From assembly GCA_035457705.1 (NCBI GenBank), contig DATIBD010000064.1:164383-228382 (forward strand): a stretch of DNA of 64,000 nt, read 5' to 3'. The DNA is from DASPGQ01 sp035457705. Lineage in GTDB: Bacteria; Acidobacteriota; Vicinamibacteria; Marinacidobacterales; SMYC01. The notes under the pieces were generated by a model. The model was not told the DNA's origin. It saw only the letters and a program-made list of their open reading frames with translations, and ran no database searches. Below are positions 29,096 to 38,110 of this stretch, piece by piece; the first letter of the stretch is position 1, and every line of letters begins with the position of its first letter. A program made the position numbers and the translations under genes.

Positions 29096-31752
29096 GCCGA
29101 TTCGCAGGGCGACTGGTCGCGCTGAGTCTCCGTGCGTACCCTCCAAGATTTCGCGAGCGTATGTCGGCGTCGATGCTCGAGACCTTCACGGAACGCTACG
29201 CGGAGTCGCGACACCGCGTCTTGTTCCTCTTGCGAACGCTCTTGGATGTGCTCGTGTTCGCGTGCGTCGAAAGGATCCGACCGAGTCTCGACCGAATGCC
29301 TTCCGTTGAGAAAAGGAGAAGCGTGGACATGTCGAGCTGGATGGGCGTCCTTCCCAATGAAGTGCGATTCGCGCTTCGTTCGTTTGTCAACCGGCCAGGC
29401 TTTTCCGCGGTCGCCATCGCGACGCTAGCGCTCGGCGTGGGTGCCAACACTGCCATCTTCAGCGTCGTCAACGGAGTGTTGCTGAAACCCCTGGGCTATC
29501 CCGACCCCGAGAACCTCGTCACCGTCGACGCCGAGTGGTTCGGCCCCGAGCCCGGCGTCGGTTCGATGTCCTACCCCGACATGCTCGACCTGGAGACCGA
29601 GGTCGCGGCCTTCGAGTCACTCGTCGGGGTCAACACGACGGACATGACGCTCACGGGGATCAACGAGCCCGTCGTGATGGGCGTTACTCGGGTGACGAAA
29701 GGGCTGATGGAGACGTTCCGCGTCGCGCCCGCAATGGGCCGTGACATCCGGTCGGACGAGTTCGGCCACAGCGGACCGCCCGTTGTGGTCGTGAGTTACG
29801 CGTTCTGGCAGTCGCGTCTCGGCGGCGATTCCGACGTTCTCGCTAGAACGCTGCAGCTCAGTGGGGTCGAATACGAGATCGTCGGCGTCGCTCCACCGGG
29901 CTTCGACTATCCTGAAGCTTCGGAGCTCTGGGTGCCACGCCACTTGGACCTCGAGGGCTGCGGGCGCGGCTGCCACACGATGCACGTGGTGGGTCGGCTC
30001 CTTGCCGGAGTCTCGCTCGGCGAGGCACGCGCCGAGGCCGATCATCTTGCGGCCAGCCTCGGCCAGGAATATCCGGATACCAACACGTACAAGCGATTTC
30101 TCGTTCGCTCCCTCCAGGATCGGATGGTGGGCGATGTGCGAGCCGGCTTGCTTCTGATGCTGGGGGCCGTCGGGCTCGTCGCCCTCATCGCCTGTGCCAA
30201 CGTGGCCAATCTCATGCTCGCCCGGGCGTCGAGCCGCGTGGGCGAGATCGCGATCCGAACCGCGATTGGCGCCAGCCGGGCTCGTCTGGTGGTTCTGTCG
30301 TTGCTCGAGAGCGGGATCCTCGCCCTACTCGGTGGGATGGCTGGTCTGGCCCTGGCGACCGCCGGGCTATTCTGGCTGCCTCGGCTCGCGCCCAATCTTC
30401 CCCGCGGTGGAGATGTCGTAATCGACGCCAACGTCCTGCTCTTCACGTTCGGCACGGTGGTGATCGTCACGCTCGTATTCGGCCTCGCACCCGCATTCGC
30501 ACTCGCCCGCACTCCGGTGCGCTTCGGCCTCGGCCGCGCCGCATCCGGCGGCGAGTCGGCCGAGCGCCGTCGTTTCCGGGCGCTTCTCCTCGGTGGCGAG
30601 GTCGCCCTGTCCGCCTGTCTGCTCGTGGGAGCGGGACTCTTGCTCAAGAGCTTCTCCGCCCTCTATGCCGTGGATGTGGGTTTCGAGACGCGAAACATCT
30701 CGAGATTCAACGTCGTGCTGCCCGAGGTTCGCTACGAATCCCTGTCCGCGATTCGCGTCTTCTACCGGGAGCTGGAGGAACGCATTCGGGTGTTGCCGGG
30801 TGTGGAGTCGGTCGGATCAGTTTGGGGGCCGCCTCTCGGGCGCGGCCGCGCGACCGGAACGGTTTACGTGGATGGAAGGCCAGACCCCACACCGGAGCTC
30901 GAGCGCGAGGCCTCGATTCACAGCGTCAGCCCGGGCTGGTTCGAGACGATGCGGATACCGCTCCGGCGCGGCCACCTCCTCGAGGTCGGGGACGACGTGG
31001 GTCCCGAGCCCGTCGCGCTCGTCAACGAAGCGTTCGTCCGCGAGAATTTTCCCAGCGAAGATCCCATCGGCAGAATCGTGCGGGTCAGCGTGGACCTCGG
31101 CTATGGCTCTCCGCATTGGCGCCTCGTTGGAATCGTCGGTGACGTGCGTGCGCGCTCGCTGGAGGAAGCTGCCGAGGCTCAGATCTACGTGCCGCACGGC
31201 CTTTATGGCCCCGAAGATATGACAGTGAGTATCCGCACCCGCCCAGGCGCTCGTCCCGTCTTGCCCGAGGTGCGGGCCATTCTCCACGAGATGGACGCGG
31301 CGGTTCCGATGTACCAGGTGGAGACGATCGATCAGGCACTGGCACGGCAGCTCGCGCCCACACGCTTCTATCTGGTGCTCAACGGCGCCTTCGCCGCTGT
31401 GGCGGTTTTGCTCGCCGCGGTCGGTTTGTACGGCGTCGTCGCCTACAACACATCGCGTCGGACGCGGGAGCTGGGCTTGCGCATGGCCCTTGGCGCTCGC
31501 GAACAAGGCATCTTGACGATGGTTCTGCTCCAGGCCATGGTGCCGGCGTTGACGGGTCTCGCGGTCGGCCTCGCCGGGGCGTTCTTCGCCGGAAGACTGA
31601 TGAATGCCATCCTCTTCGGCGTCGAACCGACCGACGCGGCCATCTACGTCGCCACGAGCGTCATCCTGACCGCGGTCGCGCTGATCGCGACGGCCGTTCC
31701 CGCTCGTCGTGCCAGCCGCCTAGACCCGGCCGTGGCGTTGCGCCTGACGTAG
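29092..31752 (+). CDS. ADOP-type MacB/FtsX permease (acidobacterial duplicated orphan permease)
   Basis: 886 residues with GTG start at 29092. The N-terminal ~75 residues are the ADOP-specific helical head (LSLRAYPPRFRERMSASMLETF). Then come two copies of the MacB-PCD + FtsX unit. TM1 is at about 100 (RPGFSAVAIATLALGVGANTAIFSVVNGVLL), FtsX three-helix bundles at about 360-470 and 760-880, and DLLARTLQLSGVEYEIVGVAPPGF-like periplasmic core strands lie between them. No ATP-binding subunit is adjacent, hence 'orphan'. The family is thought to move lipids, peptides or drugs across or along the envelope, but the substrate is unknown. It is under control of the overlapping padR. Confidence 0.9.
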   Translation: MSRFAGRLVALSLRAYPPRFRERMSASMLETFTERYAESRHRVLFLLRTLLDVLVFACVERIRPSLDRMPSVEKRRSVDMSSWMGVLPNEVRFALRSFVNRPGFSAVAIATLALGVGANTAIFSVVNGVLLKPLGYPDPENLVTVDAEWFGPEPGVGSMSYPDMLDLETEVAAFESLVGVNTTDMTLTGINEPVVMGVTRVTKGLMETFRVAPAMGRDIRSDEFGHSGPPVVVVSYAFWQSRLGGDSDVLARTLQLSGVEYEIVGVAPPGFDYPEASELWVPRHLDLEGCGRGCHTMHVVGRLLAGVSLGEARAEADHLAASLGQEYPDTNTYKRFLVRSLQDRMVGDVRAGLLLMLGAVGLVALIACANVANLMLARASSRVGEIAIRTAIGASRARLVVLSLLESGILALLGGMAGLALATAGLFWLPRLAPNLPRGGDVVIDANVLLFTFGTVVIVTLVFGLAPAFALARTPVRFGLGRAASGGESAERRRFRALLLGGEVALSACLLVGAGLLLKSFSALYAVDVGFETRNISRFNVVLPEVRYESLSAIRVFYRELEERIRVLPGVESVGSVWGPPLGRGRATGTVYVDGRPDPTPELEREASIHSVSPGWFETMRIPLRRGHLLEVGDDVGPEPVALVNEAFVRENFPSEDPIGRIVRVSVDLGYGSPHWRLVGIVGDVRARSLEEAAEAQIYVPHGLYGPEDMTVSIRTRPGARPVLPEVRAILHEMDAAVPMYQVETIDQALARQLAPTRFYLVLNGAFAAVAVLLAAVGLYGVVAYNTSRRTRELGLRMALGAREQGILTMVLLQAMVPALTGLAVGLAGAFFAGRLMNAILFGVEPTDAAIYVATSVILTAVALIATAVPARRASRLDPAVALRLT

Positions 31753-31780
31753 TGCTAAAGAGCGCGAGGGGCGGAGTGAA

Positions 31781-32209
31781 TCACGTACCGCGCCGCCTCC
31801 GTTCCAGCCAGGAGTCGAGCGAGAAGCGGTCCTCTTCCGCCGGGAGCGCCAGCGCGACAAGGAGAAAGAGGCCTCGGGGAAAGATGTGGCCCTGAGTGCT
31901 GAAGAGCGGCTCCACGAGCGTGTGCCCGTAGGTCACGATCAGAAGGATGAAGCCCAGCGCGACGAGCGCCTCTCGCGTCCGGAAGCCGACGACCACGAGC
32001 CCACCGGCGACGAGCTCCACGACCGGGATCGAAAGACCGATGGCCCAAAGGAGCACCTCGGGGATCCAGGTGTCGGCATAAGCTTCGAGAAAGAATCGCC
32101 GCGTATGGCCGACGGGCGTGAGCTCGAAGCACTTCCACCATCCCGCCATGAAGAAGAGGAGCCCAACGATTCCGCGTGCAAAAAAGCGCGCCCACCCGCG
32201 ATCGGTCAC
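31781..32209 (-). CDS. DoxX-family membrane protein
   Basis: 142 residues with four membrane helices: 9-26, about 50-75 (VLLWAIGLSIPVVELVAGGLVVVG), about 80-98 (LVALGFILLIVTYGHTLVE) and about 108-122. The opening GIVGLLFFMAGWWKCFELTPVGH and the VVELVAGGLVVVGF motif are DoxX-like. DoxX proteins are linked to quinone or redox functions in some bacteria but are mostly uncharacterised. It is divergent from an NqrB/RnfD-like gene across a 192-base gap, which suggests a shared redox theme but does not prove it. Confidence 0.8.
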   Translation of the reverse strand: MTDRGWARFFARGIVGLLFFMAGWWKCFELTPVGHTRRFFLEAYADTWIPEVLLWAIGLSIPVVELVAGGLVVVGFRTREALVALGFILLIVTYGHTLVEPLFSTQGHIFPRGLFLLVALALPAEEDRFSLDSWLERRRRGT

Positions 32210-32401
32210 GACGACCGCGCATTATGGAAGATCTCCTCCGAGCAATCCAGTCCCCCTCGTGGCTATCGGTCCTGCTCGGTTGGCAGCAGAGCCTCCCTGG
32301 CCCATCTTCTCGGCGGACGGGAAGGCTGATAGAGTTCCTGGACGAAAAATCAGTCGCGTGCTCAGCGACAGGATCCGCGCCGCGTTCGAGTTGGCCAGGA
32401 G
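32210..32401. promoter_or_regulatory. Divergent promoter region doxX / nqrB-like
   Basis: 192 bases between divergent genes; CAGGAG directly abuts the ATG at 32402. I see no clear -35/-10 pair. Confidence 0.3.
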
Positions 32402-34036
32402 ATGACAGATTCGTCCGTAAACCGTCGCCACCTTCGGGGCCGGCGGAAAAAGAAGAACAAGAAAAAAGACGAAGCGACGGCAACGCCTGCTCAGGCGACG
32501 TCGCGGCGAGCATTCGCCCTCCCTCTGGCGCTCGCGCTCGGGCTCGTTCTCCTATCACTCGTGCCGCGCGTTCAGGGAAACCTGACCCTCTACCGCTCTT
32601 TTGTGGGCGCTGCTCTCGCGCTCTTGGCTTGGCAGCTCGTGCTCTTCATGCGCCTCAAACGTGCCGGTGCCGGACGGTCGTTCCACACCATGCTGCGCCC
32701 CCAACACTATGCGCAAGCGATGGTCCAGGCATCGGTGTTCACTTACTGGGGCTACTACTGGCGGCCGGTGTACGAGTTCGTCCCTCTCCTCGTGGCGCAG
32801 CTAGTATTCGCTTACGCCTTCGACATTCTGCTGGCCTGGTCTCGCCGCGAGAGTTACGGTCTCGGCTTCGGTCCATTTCCGATACTTTTCAGTACGAACT
32901 TGTTCCTGTGGTTCCGAGACGACTGGTTCTACCTGCAGTTCGTGATGATCGCCGTGGGGTTTCTCGGGAAGGAGTTCGTGCGGTGGCACCGGGACGGCAG
33001 GTGGACCCACATCTTCAACCCTTCGGCCTTCTCCCTTGGGATGTTCTCGCTGGCGCTGATCGCAACGCAGGCGAGCGACCTGACCTGGGGCCAAGAGATC
33101 GCAACGACCTTGAGCCTGGCCCCTCGGATCTACCTGTTCCTGTTTCTCGTGGGGCTTGTGGTGATGTACCTCTTCTCCGTCACGCTCGTCGCCGGCTCGG
33201 CCGCCATCACCCTCTTCGGGTTGAGCGTGCTCTATTGGAGGTCGACCGGGGTTCCCTATTTCGTGGATTCCGAGATACCGAGCGCCGTATTCCTCGGGCT
33301 CCACCTCCTCGTGACCGACCCGTCGACCTCGCCAAGAACGATGCTCGGAAAGGGACTCTTCGGCACCCTGTACGGGCTCGGGGTGTTCGGACTCTATTCT
33401 CTGCTCGGGGCCGTCGGAGCGCCGACGTTCTACGACAAGCTCCTTTGCGTACCGCTTCTCAACCTGAGCGTCAAGTGGATCGACGGTCTCGCTCGTGCTC
33501 TCGAAGCGGGTCCTCGCCTGGCCCCTTGGGCGAGGTGGAGCGCTGGCGCGATCGGCAACCGGACTTACATGGCTATCTGGATCCTGTTCTTTGGGGTGAT
33601 GACGGCGATCGGCTCGACCGACGGTCGTCACCCCGGTGACCGGCTTCCTTTCTGGCAAGAGGCCTGCGCCGAGGGCCGCCGCAACGCCTGCGATCGCCTG
33701 ATCGAGATCGAATCGACGTATTGTCGCGACAACTCGGCCTGGGCGTGCAACGAGCTCGGAGCGCACTATCAGGCGGGAACCCTGGTGGAGGCCGATGCCG
33801 AGCTCGCCTGGAAGTTCTTTTCGAGGGCGTGCGAGCTGAGGCATCCCGGCGCGTGTTTCAGCCTTCTGAATCCAGGCGGCGCGAGCCACACCAACCCACG
33901 AATCCTCGATCTCAGACTCCTGTTGCGTGAGGGCGGCCTCAACCTGCTCGAGATGCCGGAGCGCGACCTTCTCGCACGAGCCTGCGAGCACGAATGGACG
34001 TTCGCATGTAACGGGGGACACGGTAATGGCTCCTAA
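32402..34036 (+). CDS. NqrB/RnfD-like membrane protein fused to a Cys-rich Sel1-like C-terminal domain
   Basis: 544 residues. A very basic start (RGRRKKKNKKKDE) is followed by about ten hydrophobic segments (40-385). NqrB/RnfD/NQR2-family signatures are HIFNPSAFSLGMFSL (about 204) and LLVTDPSTSPRTMLGKGLFG (about 302). The D..SGAT flavinylation motif of NqrB/RnfD is not seen, so no ApbE-attached FMN is expected. The last ~120 residues hold four CX7C pairs (CAEGRRNAC, CRDNSAWAC, CELRHPGAC, CEHEWTFAC) in helical pairs such as ELAWKFFSRACEL, as in Hcp/Sel1-type disulfide repeats, so this part is probably periplasmic. The stop overlaps the next gene (34026). Confidence 0.75.
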   Translation: MTDSSVNRRHLRGRRKKKNKKKDEATATPAQATSRRAFALPLALALGLVLLSLVPRVQGNLTLYRSFVGAALALLAWQLVLFMRLKRAGAGRSFHTMLRPQHYAQAMVQASVFTYWGYYWRPVYEFVPLLVAQLVFAYAFDILLAWSRRESYGLGFGPFPILFSTNLFLWFRDDWFYLQFVMIAVGFLGKEFVRWHRDGRWTHIFNPSAFSLGMFSLALIATQASDLTWGQEIATTLSLAPRIYLFLFLVGLVVMYLFSVTLVAGSAAITLFGLSVLYWRSTGVPYFVDSEIPSAVFLGLHLLVTDPSTSPRTMLGKGLFGTLYGLGVFGLYSLLGAVGAPTFYDKLLCVPLLNLSVKWIDGLARALEAGPRLAPWARWSAGAIGNRTYMAIWILFFGVMTAIGSTDGRHPGDRLPFWQEACAEGRRNACDRLIEIESTYCRDNSAWACNELGAHYQAGTLVEADAELAWKFFSRACELRHPGACFSLLNPGGASHTNPRILDLRLLLREGGLNLLEMPERDLLARACEHEWTFACNGGHGNGS

Positions 34037-34934
34037 ACTCGTGCTCGGGGTCGCCATGATCTCCGTCGGGATGAGCGCCTGTGGATGGCCGCCCGCCGAG
34101 AGCCGCGCCGGACACAACCCGCCACCGAAAGCCGATGACTCGGAGCTGATCGGATTTCGTGAGGATGCCTGGTTTCTGCCCGACGACGAGCTTCTCGGTT
34201 TCGTCGAAATCCCGGCTGGCCCGTTTTCGATGGGAACCGACTCCGGCGTCGACGTGCTCGCCTACGACAACGAGCTCTGGCCGGGCTCGCAGGGACCAGG
34301 AACCGTGGACGTGGACGCCTTCTACTTGGGTCGCTACGAGGTCACCGTGGCTCAGTACCGCGCATTCGTCGAGGCGACCGGATACGAGGTGGACGCCCGG
34401 GCTCTCGAGGCGCCTTCCGCTCATCCGGTGACGTCGGTCTCGTGGCCGGACGCACTCGCCTACTGTCGGTGGCTGGAGACGACTCTCAGAGTAGGGCCCC
34501 AAACTCCAGCCCCGCTGTCCAAGGCGCTTCGCGACGGCTTTCGGCTCGGGCTGCCTAGCGAAGCCGAGTGGGAGAAGGCCGCGCGCGGCAAGGACGGGCG
34601 GATCTATCCGTGGGGAAACGACCCGCAACCGGACCGGGCCAATTACCTTGGGACCGGCACGATGCCGGTGGGAAGCTTCGAGTGCCCTTCGTGTCCGTTC
34701 GGTCTGCTCGATATGAGCGGCAACGTCTGGGAGCTGACGCGAAGCCCTTATGAGCCGTACCCGTACGAACCGGCCGACGACCGCGATCATCTCGGGGAAG
34801 ACGCCCTGTTCGTCATGCGCGGCGGGCATTTCGGGGACCCTGCCAGAAACGTTCGGGCCGCCGTCCGCGGCGGAGTGGACCCGGGCGCGCGCCGCCCGTT
34901 TATCGGGTTTCGCGTGGCGGTCTCTCGCTTCTAG
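34026..34934 (+). CDS. Lipoprotein of the formylglycine-generating-enzyme-like (SUMF1/FGE-sulfatase) family
   Basis: 302 residues from the ATG at 34026, chosen because it gives a lipoprotein signal (KLVLGVAMISVGMSAC, Cys19). The FGE-sulfatase fold runs from about residue 60: FVEIPAGPFSMGTD, FYLGRYEVTVAQYRAFVEATGY, HPVTSVSWPDALAYCRWL, RLGLPSEAEWEKAARG, YPWGNDPQPDRANY, GLLDMSGNVWELTRSPY, MRGGHFGD and FIGFRVAVSRF. The conserved active-site Cys pair of true FGE is not apparent, so it may be a binding or structural variant. It overlaps the 3' end of the NqrB-like gene by 11 bases, so the two are translationally linked and probably work together in the periplasm. Confidence 0.85.
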   Translation: MAPKLVLGVAMISVGMSACGWPPAESRAGHNPPPKADDSELIGFREDAWFLPDDELLGFVEIPAGPFSMGTDSGVDVLAYDNELWPGSQGPGTVDVDAFYLGRYEVTVAQYRAFVEATGYEVDARALEAPSAHPVTSVSWPDALAYCRWLETTLRVGPQTPAPLSKALRDGFRLGLPSEAEWEKAARGKDGRIYPWGNDPQPDRANYLGTGTMPVGSFECPSCPFGLLDMSGNVWELTRSPYEPYPYEPADDRDHLGEDALFVMRGGHFGDPARNVRAAVRGGVDPGARRPFIGFRVAVSRF

Positions 34935-34944
34935 CTATCTCGTC

Positions 34945-37269
34945 TCAGCGTCGCCAGGCGAGCGCGATTCGCTCGACGACCACATCACTCTTGCGGGGCG
35001 CGTGGAGAACCGAAGTCACCGGGAGCTCGTCCCCAGAGTAAGCCTTCTGAAGCTCGGCGGTCTTCTCGACGAGCTCGGCCTCGAGAGCCTCGAGCTTCTC
35101 CTTCTGAAATTCGACTCTGGCGCGGGCGCGCTCCACGTCCTTGTGCTCTCGAGCGACCCGCGATGCGGAACGTGCCGCCCGTCGCGCCCGCGTGACATTC
35201 CCGAGCTTTCGTCCAAAAAGAGCTCCGGCCAGCGTCACCCCGAAATCCATAGCCGTCTCGAGCTTACTGTCTCCGTATTGGGAGGACTCCCGTTCCAGCT
35301 GCGCCTCGGCTCGAAGGATCGCCTCTTCGAGCCGTGCGAGCTTCGGCGCGAAACGCTCTCTGAGCCTCTCGAGTTCCTCGTCTCGTTTCTCGCGCCGAGC
35401 GTGGGCGCATCGTGAACGAAAGTCGGCGGCACTATCGTGCGGCCGGGAGTACAGCTCGAGCTCGGGCACCGAGAACAGCTCGAGCCGCTGCACCCGATAG
35501 AGGAACGCCGCCAGTGACCTCTTCCACTGCGTGGTGGTCTTTTCCCAGGAGGAGAGGCTCGGTGTCGGGGCAAAGCTCACTCCATCGGCGGGCCCTTCCT
35601 CGAGGACCAGAGGAGAGATCGCCTCGCCGCTTTGCCAGGCGATGGGGTCCTCCAAGGGGGTGAGCCAGTGCAGATTGTCCCAGTGGTCGAGGTCCGACTT
35701 CGTGCTTACGTAGTGAAGCTGTGCTTTCGCCAGGAGGAAGGGCCGGTAGATCAGGGAAGGTTCCCCCGCCGGCGCGAGAAAGCATTCCTCGACGTCCGGC
35801 GTAAGCTGGGGTCGATCTCCACCGGGCTCTCGTGGGCGCGGCGGCGTCTCCGGTTCTCGCTCCTCGGTCGACGCCGGCGTCGCAATGCGTTTTACTTGCT
35901 CCAGGGTGAGTGGGCCACGAAGGTAAGACATCGCCCAGCGCGTCTCGAACAAAGCCGGCGCATCCTCGTGAACGTCGTGCATAAAGAACGTCCGTTTGGG
36001 AAGCGATGACAGGAGACGCTCGGTCTCCGCACGGTCAAACCGGCTGCCCTCGGACGCCTGCAGACCTTCCATGAGCCGCTCCCGATCTCGGGCAGTCTGA
36101 AGACGTCCCAGAAACCAGGTGCCGATATTAGAGAGGCCCTTGTAGTCGAGGTCGACGGGATTCTGCGTGGCGAGCACGACGCCGAGTCCAAAAGCTCGAG
36201 CCTGCTTCAGTAACGTCAGCATGGGCGCCTTGGAAGGCGGCGCGGCGATGGGGGGAAAGAAGCCGAAAACCTCGTCCATATACAGGATGGCGCGAAGGCT
36301 TCCCGTACCGTCTTGTACGCGCATCCATCCAATGACCTCTTCGAGAAAGAGCGTGACGAAGAACATCCTTTCGACGTCCGAGAGGTGTGCAACGTAGAGA
36401 ACGCTGAGACATGGCCGGCCATCGTCATGACGCAGTAATCGGCTCACGTCCAGAGGCTCACCTTGAAGCCAAGAAGCGAATGCCGGCGAGGCAAGCAAGC
36501 TGTTGAGACGGGTGGCGAGTGATAGACGCTCCTTCGCCGGGAAGAACGTCTCCAAGTCCAGGGCTCCGAGATGGCTGAATGGAGGATCGACTGAGGCCCG
36601 CACGAGTTTTTCCAGGCTCGTGGTCTCACCCTTCGACCAGGCGTGCTCGACGAGGTTCGACAGAAGGATGTGCTCCCGGCTCGTCAGTGGATCGGCCTCG
36701 ATACCGGCAAGACCGAGAAGCGCCGAGACGGTCGTTTGGACTCGCTCGCGGATCGCGTCGGTGTCGCCTCGCACCTCTTCGCTAGGGCATTCGAAGCTCC
36801 GAAGCAGGGCGAGAGGACGCCCCGAGGCGCTTCCGGGCGTGAAGATCCGGACCGGGCCGGCTCGCTCGAGCATCGCTAGCCTGTCTTTCGACTGCCCCCA
36901 CGCCAAAAGCCCCCGCTCCCAGCGGACGGCCTCGTCTCGAGCCATCTCCTCCAGCGTGACGCCTCGCCGAGCGGCCTCGCTGAGATCGATCCACTGAGCA
37001 AAGGCCTCGGGGGACAAATCGGAAAAGCGCAGAAGAAGGTTCGCCATATCGCCTTTGGGGTCGATGACGAGCGCCGGAACACCATCCAGCAGAGCCTCTT
37101 CGAGAAGAACCGTCGAGAGACCCGTCTTGCCGCTTCCCGTCATCCCGACGATGAGCCCGTGGGTCGTCAGGTCTTTCGAGTCGTAAAGAAGAGGATCGGC
37201 TCTCGTCTCTGCTCGACGAGGGTCGTAAACTTTCCCTAGATAAAACGCACCGAGCTTCTCGAACTGCAT
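34945..37269 (-). CDS. HerA/VirB4-like ATPase (DUF87/DUF853-type) with C-terminal coiled coil
   Basis: 774 residues. Walker A GMTGSGKT is at 42-49, preceded by THGLIV. Walker B is ILYMDEVFGFF (about 322). Downstream are sensor-like motifs LGVVLATQNPVDLDYKGLSNIGTWFLGRLQT (about 350-380) typical of HerA/FtsK-type hexameric ATPases. The N-terminal HAS barrel of true HerA is missing. Residues 500-590 may be a separate fold. The last ~180 residues (about 600-770) are a charged coiled coil (RREKRDEELERLRERFAPKLARLEEAI). No nurA lies beside it. It is a DNA- or polymer-moving motor of unknown role. Confidence 0.8.
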   Translation of the reverse strand: MQFEKLGAFYLGKVYDPRRAETRADPLLYDSKDLTTHGLIVGMTGSGKTGLSTVLLEEALLDGVPALVIDPKGDMANLLLRFSDLSPEAFAQWIDLSEAARRGVTLEEMARDEAVRWERGLLAWGQSKDRLAMLERAGPVRIFTPGSASGRPLALLRSFECPSEEVRGDTDAIRERVQTTVSALLGLAGIEADPLTSREHILLSNLVEHAWSKGETTSLEKLVRASVDPPFSHLGALDLETFFPAKERLSLATRLNSLLASPAFASWLQGEPLDVSRLLRHDDGRPCLSVLYVAHLSDVERMFFVTLFLEEVIGWMRVQDGTGSLRAILYMDEVFGFFPPIAAPPSKAPMLTLLKQARAFGLGVVLATQNPVDLDYKGLSNIGTWFLGRLQTARDRERLMEGLQASEGSRFDRAETERLLSSLPKRTFFMHDVHEDAPALFETRWAMSYLRGPLTLEQVKRIATPASTEEREPETPPRPREPGGDRPQLTPDVEECFLAPAGEPSLIYRPFLLAKAQLHYVSTKSDLDHWDNLHWLTPLEDPIAWQSGEAISPLVLEEGPADGVSFAPTPSLSSWEKTTTQWKRSLAAFLYRVQRLELFSVPELELYSRPHDSAADFRSRCAHARREKRDEELERLRERFAPKLARLEEAILRAEAQLERESSQYGDSKLETAMDFGVTLAGALFGRKLGNVTRARRAARSASRVAREHKDVERARARVEFQKEKLEALEAELVEKTAELQKAYSGDELPVTSVLHAPRKSDVVVERIALAWRR

Positions 37270-37365
37270 GATCCAAACGCGGAAGAACGACTCGCGATCA
37301 TAGGCAACCGCAAATTTCGCGGCAAGCGAGAGTCGCTTCTTCGCAGAGGCAGCCGGGCCCGCGCT

Positions 37366-37923
37366 TTAACCGAGCTCGGAGATTCGCCTTTCGATCGTAT
37401 GGAAAACGAGAGACGAGAGTTTTTTTTCCGTCTCCCCGGAGACGCCGATGAACCGGACCCCGATGCCGCGACGAATACGCAGCTCGGGAATCCCGGTCTT
37501 CGCGCACCAGATCACCTCGCCCTGGAGCTCGAGCATGTCTCCCGAGTCGTCGAAGGAGATACCGGCGATGTAAAGCGTCACGCGAGTGCCCACATCGACG
37601 AGCGTATCGGTGGCGAGGAAGGTTCCGCCGCGACTCAAGTTGACCACGCTGGCGTCGAAAGACCCCCCCTCGTGGTCGACGACCGCATGGGCCTCGACGG
37701 GAACGCGCAGGAGACTTTCGTCGGAGAGACTGTCCCGTATCTCCTCCGCCGTCGGATACTTCGGCCTGTCGGGCCCCAGGCCCGAATGAAACATGATCAG
37801 GTCGTAGACGACTTTGAGCTCCTCCCACCGTTCCTCGTCCCCAGGGCTCAGACCCGGGTCCTTTCGATTTCGGGCAGCATTCAGCTCGTCGTACTTGCGG
37901 ATCAGATCGAGCACCGTCTTCAC
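37366..37923 (-). CDS. PilZ-domain protein
   Basis: 185 residues. An N-terminal helical part (about 1-70, VLDLIRKYDELNAARNRKDPG) precedes a PilZ beta barrel (about 75-175): PVEAHAVVDHEGGSFDASVVNLSRGGTFLAT with D.S..G-like NLSRGGTF, then VTLYIAGISF, GEVIWCAK and RIRRGIGVRFIGVS. PilZ domains usually bind cyclic di-GMP through RxxxR and (D/N)xSxxG. The NLSRGG motif fits the second and RVPVEAHAVV may hold the first. This is a form found in myxobacteria and Acidobacteria (TIGR02266-like). It probably controls motility or envelope traits. Confidence 0.8.
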   Translation of the reverse strand: MKTVLDLIRKYDELNAARNRKDPGLSPGDEERWEELKVVYDLIMFHSGLGPDRPKYPTAEEIRDSLSDESLLRVPVEAHAVVDHEGGSFDASVVNLSRGGTFLATDTLVDVGTRVTLYIAGISFDDSGDMLELQGEVIWCAKTGIPELRIRRGIGVRFIGVSGETEKKLSSLVFHTIERRISELG

Positions 37924-38074
37924 GTTCCTTCAATCCTTGCACGCATCATGCCGAATGGACTGTAGCACTTAAGCTTCGCGATTGCAGGCTTTAGCGCGTG
38001 GGCAGCGAGCTCAGCCGTGGGAAAAAACACGCATTCTCTCCCTCGAGCCTATTTTTACCATGAAGAGACACGAG

Positions 38075-38104
38075 TTGGCGCCCCCGGATCGTTCTTGCTA
38101 CAGA
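38075..38104 (+). promoter_or_regulatory. Candidate promoter of the second ADOP gene
   Basis: TTGGCG (38075-38080), an 18-bp spacer and TACAGA (38099-38104) end 6 bases before the ATG, again implying a near-leaderless mRNA. Confidence 0.3.
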
Positions 38105-38110
38105 TGAAAG

